Assembly (NCBI GenBank): GCA_036426205.1
Contig: CM071570.1
Coordinates: forward strand, 137,816,356-137,880,355
Origin: Ascaphus truei
Taxonomy: Eukaryota; Chordata; Amphibia; Anura; Ascaphidae
DNA length: 64,000 nucleotides
Direction: 5' to 3'
Shown: piece by piece, positions 10,403 through 21,648 of the stretch
How positions within the stretch are numbered: position 1 is the stretch's first letter
Layout: each line of letters opens with the position of its first letter
The notes under the pieces: generated by a model
The model's database searches: none
What the model was told of the DNA's origin: nothing
What the model saw: the letters and a program-made list of their open reading frames with translations, nothing else
Program-made: the position numbers and the translations under genes

Positions 10403-11080
10403 CTCATTGTGTGGATTGTATGTATACATATTGAATGGAAAATTATATAATTTTTTTTTAAATGGCATCTAGAAGGAAAGGACTGTTTGTCCCCTCCTCC
10501 TGACCTGCATACAAACCACAGTGTGTGTCTTTGTCTGCATAGGGACACGGGGCAGGCAGGTATATTTTGTGTCCTGGTGCATGGGACCCCATACAGTATA
10601 TCTATATAGACATATAGTGGACTTATCATACGCTGGGGAATCAGAACTTTGGCTAGGAAAGTCTGTATTTTTGTGTGTGAAACTTCTGCTTTTAAAAGCC
10701 TACATTATTTTTCCAAAACAAGTCTCCTGTCTTCACCTCTGCATGAATCGCCTAAGTGGCAACAGTACGTCACGGGGTCTGGCAACTCCAGGAGTCTCAT
10801 GATTTAGCAGCTTGGTCATATTCTACCAGCTCATTTTGTTATGGAGCTCGCGCTCTGAGCTCACGTAGTTAGCAGAAGGCGATCTTATCGGGACGTGAAA
10901 TGGAAGATAGGACTCTTCCACTTCGTTCTGTCATGAGTGACAGAGCAATCAAGTGATTGCCTTCAGAGAAGTGGTCATGTGATCGTGAGTGCTAGCGGGG
11001 CCGTGGCACTCTGGTGCTGTGGCTCCTCCTGCGCTCAAATGCGTAAAGAAGCCTTCAAATAAAGTTTTAATAGTACAAAG
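10403..11080. other. No gene recognised
   Basis: No coding or mobile signature recognised. Confidence 0.4.
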
Positions 11081-11380
11081 TAGGAGGTCTCCAAGGTTAA
11101 CGTGCTAATTTCAGCTCTGGGGACTCTGCTTCTAAGTACTGCTATAGGTGCGCTGGTACGCCATAATTCTTAATTCCCTCAGCACACGGACCAATAGGCA
11201 GCCGCAAGTGGAGGACATTGGGCTTCTTGGCTCCGTGCGTGGGAGCTTTAAAAAACATAATGTTTACCAGTCTGGGATGCGCGGGGGAGAACCTACGGAG
11301 ATAAGTATCTCGAGTAGCAGGGGGTCCCAAGAGCTTGAAATTAACGTGGTTTAGCTCAGAGACCCCTTCTTCCCACCTAG
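11081..11380. mobile_element. Foldback MITE, long subtype
   Basis: The left end AGGAGGTCTCC...AATTTCAGCTCTGGGGAC pairs with AGCAGGGGGTCCC...GAAATTAACGTGGTTTAGCTC near the right end. The middle has GGACCAATAGGCAGC and GAGCTTTAAAA. It is related to the elements at 9241, 37363 and 41014. Confidence 0.6.
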
Positions 11381-11730
11381 AAGAAAAGAAAAAACAGGTG
11401 GAAACCACACCTTTAAATTAAAAATGTGTTTCCCCCCAATACAGCTTGAAAAACACATGATCGCGAGGGCAAAAGTGACATTTCCAACTGTTTTGTTTTA
11501 AACAAATCCTACTTTTCAAACATTTAGAAATAAAAGTTTTAAAAATTCCAAGGCACTCACAAACGTTCCCTTAGTCAACCTGTTAATACCAAGAGAAAAA
11601 CCAAACCCCATACTGTCCAAAGGCTATAGTGTATTAAGATATCTGACCAAATAAAACATAATTTCATTGTGAAACATTATAAAATGTGGATAATCTTAAT
11701 CCATATTAAAACAGGGAATATCTATACTAG

Positions 11731-12758
11731 TGTAGTCCCCTGTAAACAGCACAGGCTATACCTATCTTCCTTCTGCTGTGGTAAGTCCTGTTAAGATCAG
11801 GCACCAGTAATCATCCTGGGTTTTCCCCCCTCATAGCCCTATCCTGAATGATAGACGCAGGCCTGGACTCTGCTGCAGGCGTGAGCACGAGGGGAGGTCC
11901 TGTTGACATCACGAGGGGCGGGGCTAGCTCTATATTTAGCAGCCAAGTGAGTAGAGTTCCTTCGTGCGAGAATAGTTTCTCTCTTCGTGGGAGAGTAGTC
12001 TCTTCGTTCGAGAGTAGTCAGAGTCTGGAGTTGCCGGTTAGTTATGCCAGGAGTATGCAGTGCCGTTAACGGGCCATGAGTCAAGAAATCCTGCGGATCG
12101 GTCCGAGGATTTGGAGGGGCCTACAAGTTCCCCTGTGCAGAGTGCCGGAGAAAGCAGAGCGGAAAAAATCAGCGTCCTTTAGTAGAGCTGATAGTGTTAT
12201 AGACTTGGTGGACCAATGCCCTTACCCCACTGCCAGGGGTGATGGGGAGAATCCAAGACCCACCGCGAGGCTAACCTCGGGGGTGGGCCACGGGGTATTG
12301 AAGCCCAAGCTCAGACCATCCTGCCGGAAGAGTGACTTGGAGGGCAGGAGAGGAAGAATTGTTTGGGCGAAGGCGAGTGGTGTATAACCCGTCCTGGCTA
12401 TTGTGTTGCGGCTGTTGGAAGCCTTATCGTTGGGATATTGTTGCTTTGTCAAATAAAGAGACTATTCTTCATCCGTAAAGACTGTGTGTGACTTGGAAAG
12501 TATTACCCTGGGACCCAAGGGGTTCTTCTATACCGGTCCTGTCCCATATTCCTGGGAGTATAGAAGATGGAGGCGCTGCACCACTAAGAGATCATGGAGG
12601 CTACCACCCCAGAAGCCCGGTCCTGGCTCCCCCACAACATCGCGGTAAGCTCAGGCCCTCCTGTTCCTCACAGGTATGCACCACAGCACATGTAATCCGC
12701 CCTCATGCACCCTAGACACCACCGTAGAGTCTGGGGGAGGGCGGGAAGCAGGGTTACA
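11731..12758 (+). mobile_element. Solo LTR (TGTAG...TTACA)
   Basis: It starts TGTAGTCCCC and ends GCAGGGTTACA, flanked by exact 4-bp duplications CTAG (11727-11730 and 12759-12762). A TATA-like CTATATTTAGCAG lies near 11931, after a GC box (GGGGCGGGGC). AAATAAAGAG at about 12453 is a polyadenylation signal. The 3' module holds TGGAGGCGCTGCACC (12568-12582) and CACAGGTATGCACCAC. This is the least damaged member of the LTR superfamily in the window. No internal region is attached, so it is a solo LTR. Confidence 0.8.
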
Positions 12759-12762
12759 CTAG

Positions 12763-14371
12763 GATTCCCAAGAAACGTGCCAAACTCAGAACCAGCGTTC
12801 AGAAGAAGAATATTTTGCGGATTTCTTGTAACTTTTGTAAAAATGTCTTTATGTAATTGCAATTACACTGTGAACTGATAATTGTGAACATTGAAATGTG
12901 GCAATCAGATCATTCATTGGATATCATTGTGTTGTTTAAATTCTGAGATCAAAAGCTGGGTAAGGTGTGCAAGGCTATCCTTTTCTAGTAGTGCATCATT
13001 TAAAGTTCATTCCACCGAACAGGTCAGGTTTTAAGGGCAATACATACCTAGCAAGTTGTCTTTATGATTATTAATATGTTCATTGATAATTACATGTTAA
13101 TTAGAGAAATCTTGAAAACCTGGTCTGCTGAACTCACTTGAGGACTCAACTTGGATTTAAGAATGTCTTGACGCTTTACAAGTGATGCACAGTACCCACA
13201 GCTGCTGCCTTTGATGGGAGAAACCGCTCAGATAAGTGCTAATTATTAAACGTAAAGACATATTTTTGTCTTGCCCTAAACAACCTTTGCACGGTGCAAA
13301 AAGAGCAGCCCTTGATTTTCATACGTTATAAACTACATATATGACTTCCACATTGTATGTATGGATTCCACATTTTCAAAATGTTTCATGTTGGTCTTTA
13401 AAATATATATATTTTAAACAAAACTTATACAGTCACAGGTTTTGTAACATTAGACATTCCTAGCCACTGGGCTACTACTGGTTATGGCCACTTTGGGCTA
13501 CCAGGAATTGACTCTAGCAACCTCTAAGTCTCCAGCAGGCATCCCAGGTCAAAGTCGACTTCCATGAAAGGGGTAAATCTTGTTTCTGATTAGGAGGTTA
13601 TCTTTGGAGCCGCTGGCCAGGTTAGTTTAAAAAGACAGAGGTGCCCATTTGTTAAGTGGGAGGGGGCGTTTATTTATTGGGCCCTGATGGATGTGTTTGA
13701 CAAATCTCCTTAATCCTCCTGGCTCCCCTCCCCACTGGTGGCCATGCTTATCGAAACATATCATTTAAAAAAGCCAGGGGGAAAATATCAAAACGTGTGC
13801 ATGTGTGACTAATCTACAAAGAATCCACTTTTACAGCATGTATACTTTTGTATGACTAACTTTATTGAAAACTTCCTATGCTTTACTACAGTTTTTTTTC
13901 CTCCAGACTGCGCTTTATCCAAGTGTCTCTTGGTTTGTTTAGAGCTCATCCGCTTAAATTCAAAGCCAACTTCTTCTCACCAACAGTACTTAGAAAAGGA
14001 GAATGGTTTTACTGTAGCACTGCTCAGTCGGGCACCTGAGATTCACATACCAAACTTTCTGAGGAAGGAAATAAGTGCTTAACATAGCAGCACAAAACAG
14101 GTGACTTCAAGTTTGAGTGAAAACATTGCCTTGCCTGAAATGAACCCATAAAAGAATTGCAGGGAGGTTGGAAATGAACATTTGTGAAGTTTGGTGGAAA
14201 GCACCTGATTAATGTTGCACATGACTGATCTGAGGAGGAACAAACAAAAATGTAAGAGAAAAGGGAGATACTGTATTGTATTGATAATGTTCAGCATTTT
14301 CCTTTTTTCTTTTTTACAAACTATGGATATGTTCTCTCTTGATATAATATTATCTCTTTATAGTCAGGTGT
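12763..14371. other. Intron-like sequence
   Basis: AT-rich, with no long ORF and no repeat recognised. This is one of the longer stretches free of visible mobile elements. Confidence 0.45.
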
Positions 14372-14701
14372 TTAAAGCAGCAATCTCCCCTCAAATTAAG
14401 TTTGATGTGTTTTTACCTTAGAATATCCTTGGCGTCCCACAGAGCTCAACAATGATGCTCCCAGCTTCAGGGATCCGCCTGTTACCAGTAAAATGGACTT
14501 TTAATTTTGTGTCAATTTAGTCAAATCCAAGTTACAAATGTGGCTATGGGTTCAACAAGTGGTAGTCGCAACATAATCTCCTGCAACTTTTTAATGGCCG
14601 TCAGAATGAGCCATAGCTCTGGGCCTGGGGGACCACTGTTGACTCAAAGGGACCTCACCATTTCAGGTGATCAACAAAAATTATTAGGACTGTTACTTTA
14701 A
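14372..14701. mobile_element. TTAA-flanked MITE (T2/Kolobok-like)
   Basis: TTAA at 14372-14375 is followed by AGCAGCAATC. The right end reads ACTGTTACTTTAA, with TTAA at 14698-14701. The terminus TTAAAGCAGCAATC also starts the element at 41014 and, inverted, ends the one at 37741. TTAA duplications fit Kolobok/T2 or piggyBac families; the choice is an inference. Confidence 0.5.
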
Positions 14702-15350
14702 AGCAACTTGTGTAAAAGATTTATTCCTTTAAACATGTTTTCAGTTCCAATTCTTTATCAAAACATAGCCATGCTTTTTATTTGCAGGTTACTGAATTAT
14801 TCAGTGATCTCAGCTAGACCAAGATAGTCACTGGTGACTAGTCTATTACGGCGAACCTCTCACTAACAGCGTATAGTTACACTGCTTCGCATGTTACCTA
14901 CTGTATTATTAATACACAATTTCTTTCAAACATGGCTAAAAGTAGAAGTCATTTAGAAGCCAATATACTTTATCCCAGGTTGACCATTAAATTGCGGAAC
15001 TGTAGAGTCCTTTTTATTTGTTTTTTGATAAGTAAAATTAGTCTAAGGCAAAAAACTACAATGACTTGAGATTGCCCCTTTATGTGATATAGTAGGATGG
15101 ATCTTCATCTGACAGGTGAGATTATCTCTGAGATATGCACTGATATAAACAAAAGTGTTTTTTTACAGCTGAAAACCGCCCATTGACTTGAATGGAAGTT
15201 TGAAGCCAAAGCAGCCCGAACTGCCACTTTGTAGTATATAGAATTACCCCCTAAATGGTGTTGCATTCAAAAAGAAAAAAAAATAATCCCACTTGTGTTG
15301 AGTTTAGAGAATACACCCACTCCCCTGCAGAAAATGGCAAGTCCAAATAT
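14702..15350. other. No gene recognised
   Basis: AT-rich sequence without a recognisable feature. Confidence 0.4.
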
Positions 15351-15779
15351 TGTGAGACTTTGGCACCGTCTGTGTCCAAGTGTGTGCACATGTGCCGATT
15401 CCAGTGCTTAACAGCCCACACTGAGAATGTAGTGGCCATCTTGGCTACTGGCAACATGCCTATAAATAGGCTGGACTTCCTCAAGGAACTTGGCACAGCA
15501 CGGTTTCCTGTTGTTTCCTTTTGGTCTCCAGCTTTGATCCTGTTTGCCTTGACCCTCAGCCTGTGACGCTGACTTCGATTCTCTGCCGTCTGCTTTGAGC
15601 TCTGCCTGTGACCCCAATGATGATTATCTGCCACCTACTTCGACCCCAACCTGTGACCCAGACATTGCTATCCTCATTCAGAAGTCTGTCTCTCGGTTTA
15701 CTGTAGGTTGGTGATCCTACTGTATATCCTACCTCAGTCCTGAGGGTCTGCTTCCTGTTTTGAGATGAGCACTGCTACA
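15351..15779 (+). repeat. 5' LTR of sushi-type gypsy remnant
   Basis: It begins TGTGAGACTTTGG and ends GAGCACTGCTACA. It matches the 3' LTR at 18402-18797 along its length: CACATGTGCC, GGCTGGACTTCCTC, CGATTCTCTGCCG, GACATTGCTATCCTC. A TATA-like CTATAAATAGG lies near 15462. Flanks AATAT and ATTAT are an imperfect target duplication. Confidence 0.75.
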
Positions 15780-15784
15780 GTATG

Positions 15785-16744
15785 CTCTGGCCACATGGAA
15801 CACGCTGAGGTAGAGAAGGCCGTCTCCTAGGAAGCCATGAGCAATACCTTTTTGATCAGGATCATCAACTGGTCTAAATCTTCCATTCCCTTCAGACTAT
15901 CACCACCAGGCTGGATACATGGCCAATGGCTCCTGCACCTGTCTCCTGTGGCAGATCCAGCAGCACATCCCGGTTATCTCCTATACTTCCGGAACCTCAC
16001 ATTCCTATTTCTCTACGTTATGGAGGAGTTCCATAATGAGTTTGAGTTTCAGCCCTCGATGTTTGCTAGTCACTGGCCTGGGTAGTGTACATTATTTCAC
16101 TACTTTCGGATGAAGCTTTGCCATTTGCCTCTCCTATCTCGGAGAGCGAGTAGTCTCTGATCAATAACTCTCTTATCTTCATTCACAAGTTCAGGAGAGT
16201 CTTTGATGCCTTGTGTTGGGTGACTACCGCTTCTTCTTCTCTTCTCTGTATCCATCAGAGTACTGTGGGTCAGTACGCTATCAAATTTTGCACGCTGGTC
16301 AAAGAGATGGGCTGAAACAATTAAACCCAAGTAGCAGCCTTGTGGCAGGGTTTATCTGATCTCCTTAAAGACGAATTGATCTGTTCTGACATTCTCATTG
16401 ACCTGGGAGTCATTTGTCCGCATGGACCTCCGAATACGGGAACGTCAGGTGCAACGGTACCTGCCTCATATAATTCCAGAATCCCAACTGGCTCCAAATC
16501 CCCCCAAACTTTCCCTCTTGCCGAGGAAGAACCCATGAAGTTGGGTGGGACTAAATTGTCTTACGAGGGGAAGCGCCGTAGATACTACACTGTTCTTTGT
16601 CTCTACTGTGGTCTTAAAGGTCACTTCACCCAGAATTGTCGTATCAAGCTGGAAACACCATTGCCCAGTGAAAGTGGAGGAATGTTCAATGGGTATTTCG
16701 GCCATTCCTCCCCCAGTCATGCCTATGCATCTCCTCGTTCCTAA
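15785..16744 (+). mobile_element. Decayed gag of sushi-type gypsy
   Basis: Gag-like phrases appear in alternating frames, for example FEFQPSMFASHWPG at about 16040, and SDLLKDELICSDI near 16340. The open frame 16340-16744 ends with a zinc knuckle CLYCGLKGHFTQNC (CX2CX4HX4C), preceded by a basic RRRYYT stretch. The order capsid then CCHC fits a Ty3/gypsy Gag of the sushi group. Several frameshifts and stops break it, so it is not functional. Frame-by-frame family assignment is from general knowledge of sushi elements. Confidence 0.7.
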
Positions 16745-17515
16745 CTAGATTTCCGGGGATTCTTTTCGGTGCATACCCTGCCCTTTGTGGAGATGCAGGG
16801 AACATCATTGAACATGATTTCACGGAGAAGTATTCTGTGCCCCTCCGACCCAAGATGACCCTATTGGCTGTTGTGGCTATTGATGGAAGACCAGTTAAAC
16901 CCGTGACGATATTTATGGATACCATCCCTGTAATCCTAAAATTGAAAATGTTGCACAAGAAGAGCCTCATCCTCGATGTACAGTGATTCAATCTCCTTCA
17001 GCTATGTTGCTTCAAAAATTCCCCTGGTTGCGACAACACAATCCCAACATAGATTTGGCTACTACTCAGCTGATAGCTTGGGGACCATCCAGTCAGGACA
17101 CTCTCTAAATTCCTCGCTCTATTTCTGGGAGACACAACTTGCCAGATGCCCCCTCATGAACCTTCCCAGTCCATACTGTACCTAGACAAAGCTGATGTAT
17201 TTGAATAAAAAAACAGGCAGAAGAATTACCCATTCACAGACTCTATAATGCCCGATTGATCTCCTGCCAGGTTTCTTGCCTCCCCGTGGCCAAACCTACC
17301 CACTTTCTGAGACTGAGACTAAGGCTATACAAGAGTATATTCTGGATAACTAACAGCTGGACTTTATTCACAAGTCCTCCTTTCCTGCAGGAACTCTGTT
17401 CTTCCTTGTCCAGAACAAAGATGGCACCATGCATTGACTACCAGGGATTGAACAAGGTAACTGTAAAAAAACAATACCCTCTTTTGTTGATATCTGAGCT
17501 TTTCTCTCTGAGCTG
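16745..17515 (+). mobile_element. Protease and start of RT, sushi-type gypsy (broken)
   Basis: Fragments in shifting frames include KFPWLRQHNPNID (end of the retropepsin region in sushi elements, near 17020) and APCIDYQGLNKVTVKKQYPL (17430-17480), the conserved front of the reverse transcriptase. No RT catalytic YxDD box follows. The sequence jumps at about 17515-17547 straight to integrase C-terminal coding, so most of RT, RNase H and integrase is deleted. Confidence 0.75.
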
Positions 17516-17546
17516 ACAAGTGTAGGCGACCATCGTCACCATTCCA

Positions 17547-17785
17547 AGTAGGCGACTGAGGGCGCCTTCGGCCAAGCTTGGCGCCAAGTACATAGGACCA
17601 TACACCACCATCAAACAGGTTAAGCCGGTGACTTTTGAATTGGAGCTTCCCGCAACCCTCAGAATACCTCCGGTCTTTCACGTCTACCTTCTGAAACCAG
17701 TGATCCGGAACTCCTTTTCTCCTCCTATTGATAAACCCCCCGATTCGCTCATGATAGAGGGTCGGGAAGAAAATCTGAAATTCTG
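17547..17785 (+). mobile_element. Integrase C-terminal fragment, sushi-type gypsy
   Basis: The frame reads AKLGAKYIGPYTTIKQV and then PPVFHVYLLKPVI, which is the GPY/F module at the end of gypsy integrases. It directly follows the RT start because of the internal deletion. No chromodomain is visible after it. Confidence 0.75.
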
Positions 17786-18150
17786 AACACTGAGGTGGAC
17801 AGAACTCAGCAAGGAAAATGATCATAAACAGGGTTTAATCAGGGCAGATGCAAGCAATCCTGGGTAAACAGAACTGGGAAACAGGGACATGGACTGGCAA
17901 ACAGGAACAGGGACATGGAACAGGGACAGGACTGGGACATGAACAAGTGCATGGGAAGGTAACAGGAACATGAACTAGAGAAAAACAAAGTTGAAACACC
18001 AGGAAGAGAAACTTCCTGGAGTTTAAATAGGGGTAAGCAGGAAGTGAGAGAGTGCTAGGCTACCCAGAATGCCTCTGGGTGTTGTAGTCTTTTGGGGCTC
18101 ACGCCTGGAAGCAATTGCAGCACTGTAGCCAGAATAAAGTTAATGAGGGC
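17786..18150 (-). mobile_element. LTR-like insertion, minus strand
   Basis: Read on the minus strand, it has a CTATTTAAACTCCAGG promoter-like box near 18025. After it come degenerate repeats of CATGTCCCTGTTCC, and CCCAGAGGCATTCTGGGTAG lies upstream. The layout resembles a gypsy LTR nested in the sushi element between integrase and the 3' LTR. The boundaries are uncertain. Confidence 0.4.
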
Positions 18151-18401
18151 AGGTTTTCTTAGCACTGCCAATTCTGGCTGATCACCGATGCCCAGATCTG
18201 ACATGATCCTCAATTTTAGGAGATCCCAGGGAAGGCTTCAATATGTGGTCTAATAGAGGGGCTACAGCCTTTGAGAACACTCTTGGGTAAATTCCTAGGA
18301 TGTTCATGCTCACTCACTGGTGAGAGGGTTCCGTTACAGCTTCCTATGCAAGCCCGCCTAGGGTCGCCTGGAGGTCATTTCTGAAGGAGGGGGAGGGGAC
18401 C

Positions 18402-18797
18402 TATGAGGCTTCAGCAGTCTGCATCCAAGTTTGTGCACATGTGCCAATTCCAGTGATTGAGACTTTACACTTTCGCCCAATCTTGTGGCAATCTTGGCTA
18501 CTGGCAACCTGCCTATAAATCAGCTGGACTTCCTCCAGGAAGTTGCCAGAGCATGGTTTCCTGTTAGTCTCCAGCTTTGATCCTGTTTTCCTTGACCTCA
18601 GCCTCGGACCCTGGCTCCGATTCTCTGCCGTCTGCCTTGACCAGACTCCAATTCTCTGCCGCCTGCCTCGACCCCACCCTGTGACCCCGACATTGCTATC
18701 CTCATTCAGGTCTCTATCTCTCGGTCCAGCTTTGTGATCCTATTTCCTAACTCAGCCCTGTGGGTCTGCATCCTGTTTTCAGACGAGCACCGTTACA
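18402..18797 (+). repeat. 3' LTR of sushi-type gypsy remnant
   Basis: It begins TATGAGGCTTCAGC directly after a polypurine tract (AGGAGGGGGAGGGGACC, 18385-18401) and ends GACGAGCACCGTTACA. It matches the 5' LTR at 15351-15779, so the element spans 15351-18797 with large internal losses. Confidence 0.75.
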
Positions 18798-18984
18798 ATT
18801 ATGCATTCTGACCTGAAAACGTAAAAAAACAACGTTTTATTAATCTACTTGTAAACACAGTGGGAAATGTGGTCAAACCCCATCTGCATCAGTCCCTCTA
18901 CTACCAATACGCCCCCCAGCAAAAACTGAAAAGCAAGCCCAATATGTTTTTCTTTCTGGATGAAGCTAGTGGAACAGTTAGGTC

Positions 18985-19368
18985 TTTTTAAAGCAGCAAT
19001 TCCCTTGATTACATGATTTAATTGGGGGAGCCCAAAGTCTGATTAACCCCTGGTGACCGTTATTTAAGATTTTGTCTATGGAATTAGAAATAAAAAAAAC
19101 ACAAATGGTCATAGAGTTAACTAACAGGAAGTCACAAAATCCTAGCCAATGACATGGCAGATTTCTTTTGGCTGCTTGATCTAGACTAACCTCAGCAGAA
19201 ATTGTATTATTGTATATGGTACATTTAAAACTCAAATATCGTGGGTACTAGGGGACACACCAAAAGCTTGGAGTAATGACGTTTGACTCTAGGATACCCC
19301 CCGATCTAATCACAAACATAAAAAATGTGTATATAAGTTGAGACTCAGTTCACATGTGAAGAAGAATG
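18985..19368. other. No gene; possible TTAA element end
   Basis: TTTAAAGCAGCAATT near 18989 matches the terminus of the TTAA-flanked MITEs, but I could not find the partner end. The rest is AT-rich. Confidence 0.3.
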
Positions 19369-19370
19369 TA

Positions 19371-20504
19371 CCGTATATTCCGGCGTATAAGACGACTTTT
19401 TAAACCAGGAAAATCTTCTCAAAAGTCAGGGGTCGTCTTATACGCCGGGTATAGTCTTATACGCCGATTTGGGGGCGCAGCCTGTGCGGCGAAACCTGGG
19501 GGCAGAGCAGAGCAGTGGCAGGCAGAAGCTCCGTGCTGCTGCTGTTTCCCTGTGCTTGCAGAGGGGGCGGGGCGTCCCTCTGCACACAGACACAAGCCCT
19601 CCTCTTCCTGTCTTTACTCCTCCAGTGTTCCGCAGCGTGGGGAGCCGAGCATGCAGTACAGAAGTACGTTCTGTGTTGTGTGTGTGTGTGTGGTGTCGTT
19701 CTGTATATAGTGATGTGTCTGTATATAGGATGTGTCGTATATAGTGAGTGTTGTATTATAGTGATTGTGTGTGTGTATATATATAGTGATGTGTCTGTAT
19801 ATAGTGATGTGTATATATATAGTGATGTGTGTGGATATAGTGATGTGTGTGGTGTGTGTATAGTAGTAGGGTGTGGTGTGGTTGTATAAGTGGGTGTGGT
19901 GTGGTGGATAGATATGACGTGATGGTGGGTTGTATATGGTTTGTTTTGGGTATATCAGTGATGTTGTAATTTTGGTGTTGTTTTGTAGATCGAGTATAAT
20001 AGTGATCGTTGTGTGTCATAAGGCTGTGTGTGTGTGTGGTATATCATATTTAGCAGTAGGGATTATTAATGTGTTGTGATAAGTGGCATGTGGTTGTGTG
20101 TAGAAATGATGTGTTGATAATATAATATAGTATATATGTGGTGTGTGTGTGTTGTAGATAGTGGTGTGTGTGGTGTAATATAGTGAAGTGTTTGTGTTGG
20201 TGTCTTAGTCATATCATATATACTGTGTAATGCGAGTTCGTGTGTGTGTGATGGTTGTGGTGTGTGTGTGTGTGTGTGTGTGTTATATATATATGTATAG
20301 TGGTGTGTGTGTGTGTGTATAGTTGTGTGTGTCTATTGTTGTGTGTGTGTGTGTGTATAGTGATGTGTGTGTGTGTGTATATAGTGATGTGTGTGTGTGT
20401 ATATATATATGTATAGTGATGTGTGTGTGTGTGTGTGTACTGTATAATGATGTGTGTGTGTATAGTGATGTGTGTGTGTGTGTGTATATAGTGATGTGTG
20501 TGTT

Positions 20505-20538
<34 letters not shown>

Positions 20539-20641
20539 GTATAGTGGTGTGTGTGTGAGTGTATCCCAAACTCTATATTTTAACTGGAAAAGTTGGGGGT
20601 CGTCTTATACGCCCAGTCGTCTTATACGCCGGAATATACGG
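19371..20641. mobile_element. TA-flanked MITE with TG-repeat cargo
   Basis: Inverted termini are CCGTATATTCCGGCGTATAA and TTATACGCCGGAATATACGG, flanked by TA (19369-19370 and 20642-20643). A TCTTATACGCC motif recurs next to both ends: three times on the left (in either sense, 19382-19465) and twice on the right (20600-20630). The middle (19670-20570) is a degenerate minisatellite of TATAGTGATGTGTGTG units. A TA duplication fits Tc1/mariner, which is an inference. There is no transposase. Confidence 0.75.
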
Positions 20642-20643
20642 TA

Positions 20644-21424
20644 TTACAGATCTAATATAACATATATTTACTGGCAGAGTAAGGTGAATATCACGATGAG
20701 TGCAGCAACATCCAGGAACCCAATGCACCAATGCCACTTGAATGTTCAACAATTCCGCTCTAGTCACTTCTAGTAATACACAATCGAGCAGGGCAAAATA
20801 AAAAAAATGCTGATCCTTGCGGTTTGCAACATAAGTGCTTTGTTTGAATTTGGCTTTGTGTACTCCCGTGAACTCGCTTACATAAGAAACAGCATGAAAG
20901 AAAATAAAAGTTCAAATAAAACTGTCTAGTGGTACTGAAAGTGTCTTTGAAATAGTTTCTTCCCTGCAGACACAAAAGGGATGTAAGACAAAAGAGACAA
21001 CACTGAAAGCATTCCTTTTTGACAGCAGTACTTTATGACATACTGTCTTAGCTGTAAATTATTATAACATAGATGCAACCTATTCGTGCTCCCTAGTGTA
21101 CTGTAATTGCATGTAATATATTGCTTGGAGAGTTGCTTATGCAATCATGCAAAAGACATACAATGTAAAGTCCGATTGTGAAATATTCATCTATTTATAC
21201 TTTATTCTTTTTTTTTTTTTTTTTTAAAGATCAAAATCTTAAACGCCATCACTGCCAGGATGGTTTCAGGAATTTAGAGTAAAGCGATCTTGCCACCAGG
21301 GGATCTCCAGTTCAGATTAATGACATAAAATGGCCACTGTAGATGGGATTACTACCTGACAGTTAGGAGGCTTAATTTACATTACAATACACTGTAGCTG
21401 AGACAGAATTCATTAAATACACAT
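20644..21424. other. No gene recognised
   Basis: AT-rich sequence with a T-tract near 21209-21226. Nothing recognised. Confidence 0.4.
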
Positions 21425-21520
21425 GAAGTACTGTACATTCATGCCATTTACACCCTCAACATCGTCTGCATATGGGCTGCACTTGTATAGTACTCACATC
21501 AAACCTTTCACATCACACTT
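21425..21520 (+). repeat. Left 96-bp direct repeat flanking LINE
   Basis: GAAGTACTGTACATTCATGC through TTTCACATCACACTT is repeated at 23840-23935 with one visible mismatch (CAAC versus CAGC). It brackets the LINE segment. Confidence 0.85.
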
Positions 21521-21648
21521 TGCAGCCTTTGCTCTTAAGCAGAAATGCTTTTAAGTAGAAATCTTTAAAGTAGTATGGAGGTTTAAAAAAGGAAGTTCAA
21601 AAAGAAGTGGAAAAAGTGGACACAATCTACTGCTTCTGATTCCTGCAT

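Noticed and set aside
13740..13770. CGAAAC near 13752 as a hammerhead core
   Set aside because: No CTGANGA upstream at a suitable distance and no pairing stems.
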